From assembly GCF_900109515.1 (NCBI RefSeq), contig NZ_FOBD01000005.1, forward strand, positions 310,001 through 374,000: a stretch of 64,000 nt of DNA, written 5' to 3'. The stretch comes from Paenibacillus sp. OK003 (GTDB lineage: Bacteria > Bacillota > Bacilli > Paenibacillales > Paenibacillaceae). Position numbers and translations under genes: made by a program. Position 1 is the first letter of the stretch; each line of letters opens with the position of its first letter. Shown here in pieces: positions 11,137 to 18,562 of this stretch. A model generated the notes under the pieces. That model made no database searches and had not been told where the DNA came from. It worked only from the letters and a program-made list of their open reading frames with translations.

Positions 11137-12111
11137 TTAGCGGATCACGGTATCCAGTGGTTTCAGGTTCGCTTCAATCTCAGCGCGGCGACCTTCGAGG
11201 AATGGAGGCAAGGCAAGCGATTCTCCCAGATGCTCCATTTCTTCGTCTGTATCAAATCCCGGACCATCCGTTGCAAGCTCAAACAGAATACCGTTCGCTT
11301 CACGGAAATACAGGGAGCGGAAGTAGAAACGGTCTACGAAACCGGAGTTCGGGAATCGGAAATTATGAACCCGTTCCACCCACTGTTTCAGTTCTTCTTC
11401 ATTATCGACCCGGAAGGCAACATGGTGCACACTACCTCGTCCAGGGCGTTCTTGGGCCAGGTCATTCCGTTCTTCGACATGCACCTCAGAGCCACTTCCA
11501 CCATCACCTGATTCGAAGACGAGTACATCGGGCTGGCCTGCGACAAAAGCAGGATAGGTCCCTTTTTGACGGAAGCCGAGCAGCTCGGTAAGAACTGGAG
11601 CGGTAAGGGAGGCATCTTTGACGGTAAGATGGATTGGGCCTAAGCCCACTATGCCATACTCGGCAGGCACAGGGCTTTGATCCCATGGTTTGCCCCCGGC
11701 AACACCTGTATTGTGCTCATCAGAAACCAGAATCAGACGTTGTCCTTCAAAGTCGGTAAACGAGAGAGTGGCACGCCCCCCGCGTTCAGTGATTTCTCCA
11801 TGTGGGACTTCGAATTCGTCAAAACGCTGCTGCCAGTACGTAAGTGCAGTATCACTTGGAACACGTAGTGACGTTGCGGAGATGCTATTCACGCCTTCTC
11901 GTGTTTGTCCGGCCATTGGAATTTCAAAGAAGGTCAGTTCGGTACCCGGATTCCCTTTTTCATCTCCATAGAAGAGGTGGTAGACCGAAACATCATCCTG
12001 ATTGACTGTTTTTTTGATCAGTCGCAATCCCATTACGTTGGTATAGAACCGATAATTCTCAGCTGCGTGTGCGGTCAGTGCAGATACATGGTGAAGACCT
12101 TTGATTTGCAT
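11137..12111 (-). CDS. VOC-family ring-cleaving dioxygenase (MhqO/LinE type)
   Basis: A 324-residue protein with two vicinal-oxygen-chelate halves (about 3-145 and 150-300). Likely metal ligands lie in GLHHVSALT, GSVHHVAFRV and GILFELATD. Relatives in Bacillus (MhqO, MhqA, MhqE) are extradiol-type dioxygenases of the quinone/hydroquinone stress response. The start ATG has AGGAGGAA upstream. No MhqR-type regulator is adjacent, so control by quinone stress is inferred only from the family. It is cytoplasmic and monocistronic. Confidence 0.88.
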   Translation of the reverse strand: MQIKGLHHVSALTAHAAENYRFYTNVMGLRLIKKTVNQDDVSVYHLFYGDEKGNPGTELTFFEIPMAGQTREGVNSISATSLRVPSDTALTYWQQRFDEFEVPHGEITERGGRATLSFTDFEGQRLILVSDEHNTGVAGGKPWDQSPVPAEYGIVGLGPIHLTVKDASLTAPVLTELLGFRQKGTYPAFVAGQPDVLVFESGDGGSGSEVHVEERNDLAQERPGRGSVHHVAFRVDNEEELKQWVERVHNFRFPNSGFVDRFYFRSLYFREANGILFELATDGPGFDTDEEMEHLGESLALPPFLEGRRAEIEANLKPLDTVIR

Positions 12112-12559
12112 TATAAATTCCTCCTGGTTTTATATGTTCAACTAATGAGTATTTACACTGGCACTCCGATGACAGAACAACCTTCCGATCGCTGTTATCC
12201 CCAGAGTTTTTGATTCCTCTCTTCAAAGGGGAAAATCCGGGATAAGCGTATGCTTCCGATGTAGCTTTCTTTTCAGAAAGCTTTGAGGCGAACGCTTCGC
12301 TTCTTCAGTTTATTACTGTCCTCTCCGTTATCGTGTAAATGTTAGAAGAACATATATACTGTTTTATAATATTTCCGTAAAGAAAGTTACTAACTTTTAG
12401 TTTGTTTTGTTGTTGGATTTATCTTAACATAAAGATATTTAAAATACAATCCTATTTTAGAATTCCATCTGGACAGTGTATTCATTCAATGACAAAATGA
12501 AAAAGTTAACATTAAAGAGATATAATGTGTTTGTGTAATGTGAAGGAGAGAAGAGGCGC
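12112..12559. other. Intergenic region, 448 bp
   Basis: Divergent promoter region of the dioxygenase and the YwaF-like gene. It is AT-rich from 12330 on. A perfect 8-bp hairpin AGCTTTCT/AGAAAGCT lies near 12264-12283, beside a GC-rich inverted stretch around 12290-12304. No ORF or known RNA family was recognised. Confidence 0.5.
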
Positions 12560-13321
12560 ATGGCTTATCCTCAGTGGCTAGACCCTTATGATGCAGAACC
12601 GTTTATGCTGTTTTCCACTTCGCACCTATGGGCGATTGGTGTGATTGCTGCACTGGTTATATTGATGTTCCTGTTTCGAAATTGGCTGCGGTCCTGGGCA
12701 CCGAACACACGCCATACCTTTCGGATCGTTCTGGCATGTATCATGTTTGGCTGTGAAATTGTGCTTCAGCTCTGGTATATATATGGGGATGTGTGGAGTC
12801 TGCAAACTTCATTGCCACTGGAGCTATGCAGTCTGTCACTATTGTTATCGGCGCTGCTATTGTTGACACGCAGCCGACTGCTGCATTCTGCATTGCTGTT
12901 CGCAGGAATAGCAGGAGCCTTGATGGCAATCGTAACGCCTAATCTCGGTTATGCTTATGCACATTTTCGGTTCATTCAATTTTTTACTGCTCACGCTTGT
13001 ATTATTCTGGCGTTGCTCTATATGACTTGGGTGGAGCAGCTTCGTCCAAGCTGGAGATCTGTGTTGGGTTCGATGATGTTTGTGAATGTGGCTGCGTTGG
13101 TTGTATACGGTGTGGATGTCGTGCTTGACGCCAATTATATGTTCCTCAGACACAAACCGGATACACCTTCAGTGCTCGATATGTTGGGTCCCTATCCCTT
13201 GTACATTCTTGGGGAAGAGGTGTTGGCAGTAGTGATGTTCTCTCTGATGTACATCCTGCTCTTTGCGATTCCGGAGCGTCTGAATCATCGAGTGAAAAGA
13301 GGAAAGAGTTCTGCGCTCTAG
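12560..13321 (+). CDS. TIGR02206/YwaF-family integral membrane protein
   Basis: A 253-residue protein with about seven membrane helices. It matches the YwaF family in length and in the conserved motifs SLPLELCSLSLLL (mid-protein), NYMFLRHKP and LDMLGPYPLYIL near the C-terminus. The family's function is unknown, and membrane location is clear from the hydropathy. The RBS GAAGGAGAG precedes the ATG by about 9 nt. It is probably monocistronic, with a weak terminator at 13437-13470. Confidence 0.88.
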   Translation: MAYPQWLDPYDAEPFMLFSTSHLWAIGVIAALVILMFLFRNWLRSWAPNTRHTFRIVLACIMFGCEIVLQLWYIYGDVWSLQTSLPLELCSLSLLLSALLLLTRSRLLHSALLFAGIAGALMAIVTPNLGYAYAHFRFIQFFTAHACIILALLYMTWVEQLRPSWRSVLGSMMFVNVAALVVYGVDVVLDANYMFLRHKPDTPSVLDMLGPYPLYILGEEVLAVVMFSLMYILLFAIPERLNHRVKRGKSSAL

Positions 13322-13436
13322 GTATGTCTTCAAACTCAGACAAGCTATACAATGATGGAGGTCAGGTTCCAAAAAAGTCTTGAAGTCGGGGCTGGCTGAT
13401 TCTGACCGAATGGCCAGATGATTTTCTAAGAAACAC

Positions 13437-13470
13437 AGGGCGTCTTATTTGGCGTTTAGGCCCTCTTTTT
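13437..13470 (+). terminator. Possible terminator after ywaF-like gene
   Basis: A short stem AGGGC/GCCCT is followed by CTTTTT, about 115 nt after the stop. It is weaker than the other terminators in the window. Confidence 0.4.
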
Positions 13471-13536
13471 AAATTGTAAAGAACATCAGACACGTTATTT
13501 CTTAAAATCTCTTGGCAAAAACGCTACAACCGATTT

Positions 13537-13575
13537 TTTATTCTGATATAGAGTGTCTCAAGTTTCTTAGATTTC
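13537..13575 (+). repeat. Intergenic repeat copy 1 (partner at 38651-38690)
   Basis: Contains ATATAGAGTGTC followed by a TTTCTTAGA-type segment. It shares the 12-mer and the following spacing and sequence with 38651-38690, also intergenic. It is probably one family of dispersed intergenic repeats. Confidence 0.4.
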
Positions 13576-13890
13576 TGCGGGCGCTTCAAATCCTTGAATA
13601 AGACGCCTCAGATTCGTCAGCGTTTACTCGTTCATGAAGGGCACATGCTCGAACATTCAGGATGCAGCTCACTTGCCTACTCTGAACTCGCTTGGGTACG
13701 CTTCGGCTTTCAACAGGTTTGAAGACAAGCCCTAGTTAAAAATTCATTCAAAACCAAGGGGGAAGCAACGAGTTTTCCTTCGTTCTTCTATAAAGATATA
13801 TTTCAAATTAAACATCACGCAGCGTTCTGGATATCCAGGCCGTATGCGGGATGTTCGGTAGTTAACTCCACATGGAGTATGGTTATAAAT

Positions 13891-14685
13891 TTATCCACGA
13901 AGCAATGATTCCGCTCCGTCCACGTAGATCCGAGTACCGGTCACATGGGAAGATTCATCGGAAGCGAGGAAGAGCACCAGATTGGCGACTTGCTTCGACG
14001 TTCCAGGTTCACCTTTGAGGGGGTGTTCGTGACCTTCCGGAAATTCAACCGGAATCTGTACTTCTTTCAGATCGTCCGAAGGATAGGTGTTGTCATCGAT
14101 GTTCGTGTCTATGGCTCCTGGGCAGACGGCATTGACACGAATCTTGTAACGGGCCAGTTCCAATGCTGCCATCTTTGTAAAAGCCGTCTGACCTGCTTTA
14201 CTGGAAGCGTATGCAGAGAACCCTATGCCAGAGAATACACGGTTACCGTTGATGGAACTCGTAATAATAATGCTTCCTCCGCGGTCTTTCAAATGGGGTA
14301 TGGCGTACTTCACAGTTGCGAACGTGCCGCGCATATTGATGCCCATCGTCTGATCCCAGTCCTCAGGTTCCATCGTTTCAATGGGAGCCATCGTGCCGTT
14401 GATGCCCGCATTGGCAAATACAATATCGAGCTGTCCAGCTTGCTCTGCCACCTGATTGATTGCCTTCTGCACGTTGTCCGGTTTGGATATATCACATTCA
14501 ATGACGTGGGCTTCTCCGCCTGCATTCTCAATCGTCTGTTTGGTTTCCTCTGCATTCTCCGGGGTCCGGTCCAGCATGAACACTTTGGCCCCATGCTCAG
14601 CGAAACGAATGGCGGTTGCCTGACCAATTCCTGAGCCACCTCCGGTTACAATCGCAACTTTCCCTTGCAAACGTTGTTCAGTCAT
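13891..14685 (-). CDS. SDR-family NAD(P)-dependent oxidoreductase
   Basis: A 264-residue classical short-chain dehydrogenase. It has the cofactor motif TGGGSGIG near residue 15, the NAG motif (FANAGING) near 92, the Ser of the catalytic triad in TSSINGN, YASSK with the Tyr/Lys pair near 160, and PGAIDTN after it. A C-terminal insertion (EFPEGHEHPLKG) resembles glucose/3-oxoacyl-type SDRs. The substrate cannot be told from sequence. GGAGGG lies 8 nt before the ATG. It is cytoplasmic and apparently monocistronic. Confidence 0.9.
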   Translation of the reverse strand: MTEQRLQGKVAIVTGGGSGIGQATAIRFAEHGAKVFMLDRTPENAEETKQTIENAGGEAHVIECDISKPDNVQKAINQVAEQAGQLDIVFANAGINGTMAPIETMEPEDWDQTMGINMRGTFATVKYAIPHLKDRGGSIIITSSINGNRVFSGIGFSAYASSKAGQTAFTKMAALELARYKIRVNAVCPGAIDTNIDDNTYPSDDLKEVQIPVEFPEGHEHPLKGEPGTSKQVANLVLFLASDESSHVTGTRIYVDGAESLLRG

Positions 14686-14770
14686 CCTGATCCCTCCGTA
14701 TTGTATGAATTATCAGTAACTCTCTATCTCTACATACCCGACTCCCGCATGGTGAATCAGTTGAATCCAT

Positions 14771-14796
14771 ATAAAAAAGGACCGCATCGCGGTCCT
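14771..14796 (-). terminator. Terminator for YqkE-like gene
   Basis: A perfect stem AGGACCGC/GCGGTCCT with a 3-nt loop (14778-14796), followed on the minus strand by TTTTTT. It lies 47 nt after the stop of the gene at 14843-15100. Confidence 0.9.
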
Positions 14797-14842
14797 CACT
14801 TTGCATCCTGTATAATGATGAGATAATCAGTTTGCTGCAAAG

Positions 14843-15100
14843 TTACTTATGTTTCTTCCAGTCCAACGAACTGTTGTTCAACAGGTACTCAAAATCATTA
14901 TCTTTCCGCTTCTGTTCCGCTTTACGAGCTTCTTCTGCCTGCAGGCGTTCCTGCTCTTTCCGGTCTGCCTCGGCAGCCTTGGCTTCATCCGCCTGAGCTT
15001 TCAGTTTCTCTAACACATCACTGCTCAGCAGATCCTTTAGTGTAGTCGGTTTATCCTGTGCTGCTTTGGGAGCAGGGGGGTGTTTTTTGGATTTTGCCAT
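14843..15100 (-). CDS. YqkE/DUF3886-family small charged protein
   Basis: An 85-residue lysine- and glutamate-rich protein. The N-terminus is basic (MAKSKKHPPAPK), a long charged helix or coiled coil (about 20-68) follows, and the end is NSSLDWKKHK. This organisation matches the YqkE (DUF3886) family of unknown function. The frame opens upstream to 15124, but the ATG at 15100 has AGAGGAGA 7 nt upstream and is chosen. Its own terminator follows. Confidence 0.8.
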   Translation of the reverse strand: MAKSKKHPPAPKAAQDKPTTLKDLLSSDVLEKLKAQADEAKAAEADRKEQERLQAEEARKAEQKRKDNDFEYLLNNSSLDWKKHK

Positions 15101-15301
15101 AGAATAATCTCCTCTCAAAAACATGAATCAGCTTCCATTATGGTTCAGTAAACTTATTATATCAGGTTCACCAGACCCATTCCATGAAACTGGCGGATCA
15201 AAAGCAGGAAATAGGGGGTTACGTGACGAATGAAAACGGGTATAAATTCATATATTATTACCGATACTGCGACTATTCCCTGGAGAAAGGAGTCGTTGTT
15301 C

Positions 15302-15412
15302 GTGGAAGTAAACCGTAGTTTACTGAAAGGGCTTGCATGGGGTGTTGCTTTCAGCTGTCCGCTATGGATTGCGATCATCGGTTGGTTGCGTTTGATGGGA
15401 TGGATGTATTGA
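15302..15412 (+). CDS. Small single-span membrane protein (36 aa)
   Basis: A GTG start at 15302 lies 9 nt after AGGAG (15288-15292). The 36-residue product is basic at the N-terminus and then almost entirely hydrophobic (LAWGVAFSCPLWIAIIGWL), ending LMGWMY. A terminator hairpin with a T-run starts 36 nt after the stop, supporting a real transcription unit. No family was recognised. The frame extends upstream without a better RBS. Confidence 0.45.
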   Translation: MEVNRSLLKGLAWGVAFSCPLWIAIIGWLRLMGWMY

Positions 15413-15447
15413 GATCAGTGGGTTGCAGAGCTGCTGCATATAGAGTT

Positions 15448-15470
15448 ATGCCAGAAGAGGGCATTTTTTA
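15448..15470 (+). terminator. Terminator after small membrane ORF
   Basis: The stem ATGCC/GGCAT (15448-15452 with 15460-15464) is followed by TTTTTTAT. Confidence 0.6.
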
Positions 15471-15482
15471 TAAAGTCATTTA

Positions 15483-15496
15483 TGTAAACGCTAACA
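15483..15496 (+). promoter_or_regulatory. Perfect cre-like (CcpA) sequence at an unexpected place
   Basis: TGTAAACGCTAACA matches the cre consensus TGWAARCGYTWNCW at every position. However, it lies between two terminators, downstream of both flanking genes, so a promoter role is not obvious. It could be chance, a roadblock site or a relic. Confidence 0.3.
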
Positions 15497-15502
15497 TTGA
15501 AT

Positions 15503-15545
15503 AAAGCTCTGCCTTGCGTGAATACGCAGGACAGAGCTTTTGTTT
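15503..15545. terminator. Terminator for cyclophilin gene (bidirectional)
   Basis: AAAGCTCTG/CAGAGCTTT form the outer stem with CC/GG and GCGT/ACGC pairing inside. There is a T-run on the plus side and an A/T-rich tail on the minus side. Confidence 0.75.
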
Positions 15546-15594
15546 GTCTTACGGGTTGTGAATCAAGATGGATAACTAAAATCCTTTTCAAAGA

Positions 15595-16245
15595 TTAAGG
15601 CATTTTTACCGGTTCAGGATATTCTACTCCGTGAGTGTCGACAGTGACTTTTTTCATTACCTGATCGGTAACCGGTTTGTCTCCTTGCCCGATTTCCTGA
15701 GCAGCGATTCCATCTACAACTTCCATGCCTTCTGTAACTTTACCGAATGTGGCATATGCATTATCCAGATAATCAGCATCCGCTAACATGATGAAAAACT
15801 GGGAGCCTGCGGAGTCCAGATTATCGGATTTACGCGCCATGGAAATGACTCCACGTGTATGATTCAGATGGTTTTTGTGACCATTGGATGTAAACTCACC
15901 TTTAATGGTATATCCTGGGCCGCCCGAACCATCGCCGTTTGGATCACCACCCTGAATCATAAAGCCGGGGATAACACGGTGAAAGATCAACCCATCATAG
16001 AAACCTTTATTCGCCAATGAGATGAAATTGTACACGGTATTGGGCGCAATTTCGGGATATAGCTCAATGACAATTTTTTGACCGTCTTGCATTTCAATTG
16101 TGGCCACTGGATTTGGCCCTTCGGGTGCAGCCGGGACCGGTGTTTCCGTCGCACTGCTTGCAGGGCGCCCACAACCACTAATGACGATAAGCAGCATCGC
16201 TAGAACCAGCGACACAGCTGTTGTTTTTTTCCACTGAAAAGACAT
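15595..16245 (-). CDS. Cyclophilin-type peptidyl-prolyl isomerase, lipoprotein
   Basis: A 216-residue exported lipoprotein. The lipobox is VISGC with the Cys near residue 25, followed by a Pro/Ala-rich linker to about 45 and a cyclophilin domain to the end. Catalytic and binding motifs [30 protein letters not shown] and YATFGKV are intact. It would fold secreted proteins on the outer face of the membrane, a role otherwise typical of PrsA-like isomerases. The RBS AAGGGGGAA precedes the ATG. It is monocistronic with its own terminator. Confidence 0.93.
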   Translation of the reverse strand: MSFQWKKTTAVSLVLAMLLIVISGCGRPASSATETPVPAAPEGPNPVATIEMQDGQKIVIELYPEIAPNTVYNFISLANKGFYDGLIFHRVIPGFMIQGGDPNGDGSGGPGYTIKGEFTSNGHKNHLNHTRGVISMARKSDNLDSAGSQFFIMLADADYLDNAYATFGKVTEGMEVVDGIAAQEIGQGDKPVTDQVMKKVTVDTHGVEYPEPVKMP

Positions 16246-16502
16246 GAGAACGTTCCCCCTTGCATCTCTGCATAATATGTTTAGTCCGAGTTATTGTCGG
16301 ATAATCCCTCAACTATCATACCGTTTTTGCGGACAAGATGGCAATGCAAGGCAGGATATTGTGGGCGATAAGGGATGGTGTAAATGCTTACAGAGGTGTA
16401 AAATAAGGAAAATGCTTCCGCAGTCAGGGACGTACGGGTCTGTTCCGTCCGCTCCAATACACGGCAGTCCCGGCGTCAGTAACGGAAAGGGCGTGCGGGT
16501 AT

Positions 16503-16868
16503 ATGGACTTCTCGTGGAAGCGTAATCTGGTGATTTTGTGGATGGGTGTGTTTTTTTGCAGCACCGCTTATTCGATCTCCATCCCATTTCTGCCTTTGTT
16601 TCTGAGTGGCGATCTGGGCGTTCGTGATCACCTGGAGTTCTGGTCCGGGCTTGCCTTTGGCATCACGTTTCTGGCAAGTGCGCTGGTGTCTCCCTTCTGG
16701 GGATCACTGGCTGACAAATACGGGCGCAAGCCGTTGTGGCGAAATGGTCCCGACTTGAGCAGAAGTTGCCGGGATCAGGCAAACCTTTGGCAAAGTAATC
16801 AAAAACGACAAAACAATAAATGGTTAATCGGATATCAGAGAGGGGATGGCACTGTAGAAATACGGTAG
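16503..16868 (+). pseudogene. MFS transporter fragment (first two helices only)
   Basis: The first ~78 residues are a typical MFS start: a first helix at VILWMGVFFCSTAYSISIPF, a second helix, and the loop motif WGSLADKYGRKPL between helices 2 and 3. After that (about 16735) the reading frame continues into unrelated polar sequence for ~43 residues to a stop at 16868. MFS proteins have ~400 residues and 12-14 helices, so this is a truncated remnant probably left by deletion. It should not be read as a functional gene. A terminator follows. Confidence 0.75.
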
Positions 16869-16880
16869 CCATCTCTTTTT
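16841..16880 (+). terminator. Terminator after MFS remnant
   Basis: GGGGATGGC pairs with GCCATCTCT using G-T wobbles, followed by TTTTT. Confidence 0.55.
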
Positions 16881-16913
16881 CAGGATAAAAGTCTATGTTA
16901 TCAGGAAGATAAA

Positions 16914-16946
16914 AGCAAAAAGAAACCTCTTGAGCAAGAGGTTTCC
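16914..16946 (-). terminator. Terminator for small-gene operon 16977-17608
   Basis: GAAACCTCTTG and CAAGAGGTTTC form an almost perfect stem (16922-16944). On the minus strand it is followed by CTTTTTGC. Confidence 0.8.
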
Positions 16947-16976
16947 TCATATTCTCATTGAATCTGTAATGTGTTC

Positions 16977-17186
16977 CTATTCATCCTGGGATGAACCTTT
17001 TCGGGAAACTTCAACGCCGTCAACGTTCTCCTTCGGAATGGCATGTTCAACAGCATCAAGCTGATCCTCATTTGCTAGGGCCTCCGGAAAGGAATCTTCC
17101 GTGAACAATCCAAAATTCGGATCAATATCCCTTTCGGTTACCAGATTATCCGGCTCATGTACGTGTCGCTTGTGATTATCCTTCAC
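16977..17186 (-). CDS. Small acidic protein of unknown function (69 aa)
   Basis: The start is GTG at 17186, placed by GGAGGTG 8 nt upstream; a TTG at 17219 in the same frame has no RBS. The product is hydrophilic and acidic (many Asp/Glu) with no membrane segment or Cys. It lies 38 nt downstream of the next small gene on the same strand, so the two probably form an operon ended by the hairpin at 16914-16946. No family was recognised. Confidence 0.6.
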   Translation of the reverse strand: MKDNHKRHVHEPDNLVTERDIDPNFGLFTEDSFPEALANEDQLDAVEHAIPKENVDGVEVSRKGSSQDE

Positions 17187-17224
17187 TGTGTCTGCACCTC
17201 CTAATTCAGGCTGTGACAAGAGGA

Positions 17225-17608
17225 TTAACGCCGAGGTGGAATATCATTCTCCGGTTTGGCATCCGCCCCTGCACCGTTTAGCAGGTCCGTCCCGTGAAGG
17301 GCATTGGGGTCGGGTGCGGCGGGATCAATCGGACTATTGGGTTGGATAAGATCAGCATCAGGTACGGATTCGAGTGCAGGCTCTGCTGTCCGTGACTCCA
17401 ATTCCGGTTCTTCCGTAGCCCCTAAAGCTACAAGGGGCGGATTCACTCTATTTACTGTATCCTCAGTTTCGATGCGTCTTCCCGTAACTTCATCAAAAGT
17501 GTCTATGTCACCTTCAGGGACTTCGGTTTCCAGTGGAATATCACGGGACCTCTGATAACGGTCGTAGTAACGTTCACTCTCTTCATTGCTAATCGGTCTG
17601 TCTGACAT
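17225..17608 (-). CDS. Acidic, proline-rich protein of unknown function (127 aa)
   Basis: ATG at 17608 with GGGAG 8 nt upstream. A short charged N-terminus (SNEESERYYDRYQRSRD) is followed by a long disordered-looking Pro/Ala/Glu/Asp-rich tail ending PPRR. There are no membrane segments or Cys. It is the first gene of a probable two-gene unit with the 69-residue protein. A coat or spore-matrix role would be a guess; no function is assigned. Confidence 0.6.
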   Translation of the reverse strand: MSDRPISNEESERYYDRYQRSRDIPLETEVPEGDIDTFDEVTGRRIETEDTVNRVNPPLVALGATEEPELESRTAEPALESVPDADLIQPNSPIDPAAPDPNALHGTDLLNGAGADAKPENDIPPRR

Positions 17609-17809
17609 AAGTAGCACTCCCTCTCAGTGGATTATATTTAATGGTTTTTTTGATTGTGCAGTTATCGTGAAAAGAAAGGTGCTTATGTCGTAGTTACCCA
17701 AAGGGCTAACGTTGTAATCTCGCACCCATTATGATTCCCTTGTGTTCCCCAAATATGAATATAAGATGAAAGGGAACGATGTACGGATTACAGATTCAAT
17801 GTATACACT

Positions 17810-17971
17810 TTAAAATTTGGGAAAAACATATTTGACCAGAAAGTACAGGAATCCAAAGAAAATAATGATATAAGCCGCATATTTGATAAACGTGGAAGCG
17901 ACCATACTCGAATCCGATTTATGCTGGACATCCCTATGCTCTACCTCTACCGTTCTGTGTGGCTCATTCAT
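17810..17971 (-). CDS. Small C-terminally anchored membrane protein (53 aa)
   Basis: ATG at 17971 with GAGGAG 9 nt upstream; the frame's earlier codons lack an RBS. About 27 polar, His-rich residues (VEVEHRDVQHKSD) are followed by one membrane helix (YAAYIIIFFGFLYFLVKYVF) at the extreme C-terminus. Topology suggests a cytoplasmic head with a tail anchor, or the reverse. No family was recognised. Confidence 0.6.
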   Translation of the reverse strand: MNEPHRTVEVEHRDVQHKSDSSMVASTFIKYAAYIIIFFGFLYFLVKYVFPKF

Positions 17972-18117
17972 TCGAATCATCTCCTCAATGATAATTGTTT
18001 GCTTTGAGGAACCATTACACCCTGAAGGGATGATTGAATCGCACAGGCCTTTTTTACAGCTTTTCATCTTTGGCCTATGATATGATGAAACATGGATATA
18101 TGAGGGAGGGATTCCAA

Positions 18118-18399
18118 TTGGATTGGTTTACGCTGGGGAATATGATCACTCAAATCCGAATCGGCCAAAAAGCGTCTACGCCCGGGTTTTCCCGTACCGT
18201 TATACGTCGTCCGGACGGGCTGTTCTGGGTAGGCGGGATATGGTCAGGACAGATTGTACAGTTGCGGGATTATCTTTTCTCGGATATATGGACGATCTAT
18301 GAAGATGAGGAAACGGAGCAGTGGTTGGAATATCGCACGACAATTGAACAGAAAGAACGCGAAATGATTGAGAACCAGTTCGAAGATCTGCGCGAATAA
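18118..18399 (+). CDS. Conserved-looking hypothetical protein (93 aa)
   Basis: A TTG start at 18118 lies 7 nt after GGGAGGG (18104-18110). The same frame is open upstream to 18034 but without an RBS. The product has a globular-looking core (TVIRRPDGLFWVGGIWSG) and a charged helical C-terminus (EYRTTIEQKEREMIENQFED). There is no signal or membrane segment. It is divergent from the 53-residue membrane protein gene. The function is unknown. Confidence 0.6.
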   Translation: MDWFTLGNMITQIRIGQKASTPGFSRTVIRRPDGLFWVGGIWSGQIVQLRDYLFSDIWTIYEDEETEQWLEYRTTIEQKEREMIENQFEDLRE

Positions 18400-18562
18400 T
18401 GGAGAAAACACTCGGGACCTATCAATAAAATGGAAATAAAACTATAAATCTACTAAAATGTGAATTTTCATTTTCCTCCAAGAAGGTGACACGTTAAACT
18501 GTGGCGAATGATAAATGAGAGAACTTGGGGATAGAGAAAATAAGAACTTTGAGGTGCTGTGA

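Larger units (their letters stand above)
13322..13890. repeat. Gene-free 569-bp region rich in inverted repeats
   Basis: No ORF was supported. Three inverted pairs are visible: TGTCTTCAAAC (13325-13335) with GTTTGAAGACA (13717-13727); TCTAAGAAAC (13425-13434) with GTTTCTTAGA (13562-13571); and GGCGTCTTATT (13439-13449) with AATAAGACGCC (13597-13607). It may be a decayed MITE-like element or recombined intergenic repeat. Confidence 0.4.

Noticed and set aside
15483..15496. A perfect cre sequence as a promoter control site.
   Set aside because: It lies between two terminators and downstream of both flanking genes, so a promoter role is not supported; kept as a low-confidence feature only.
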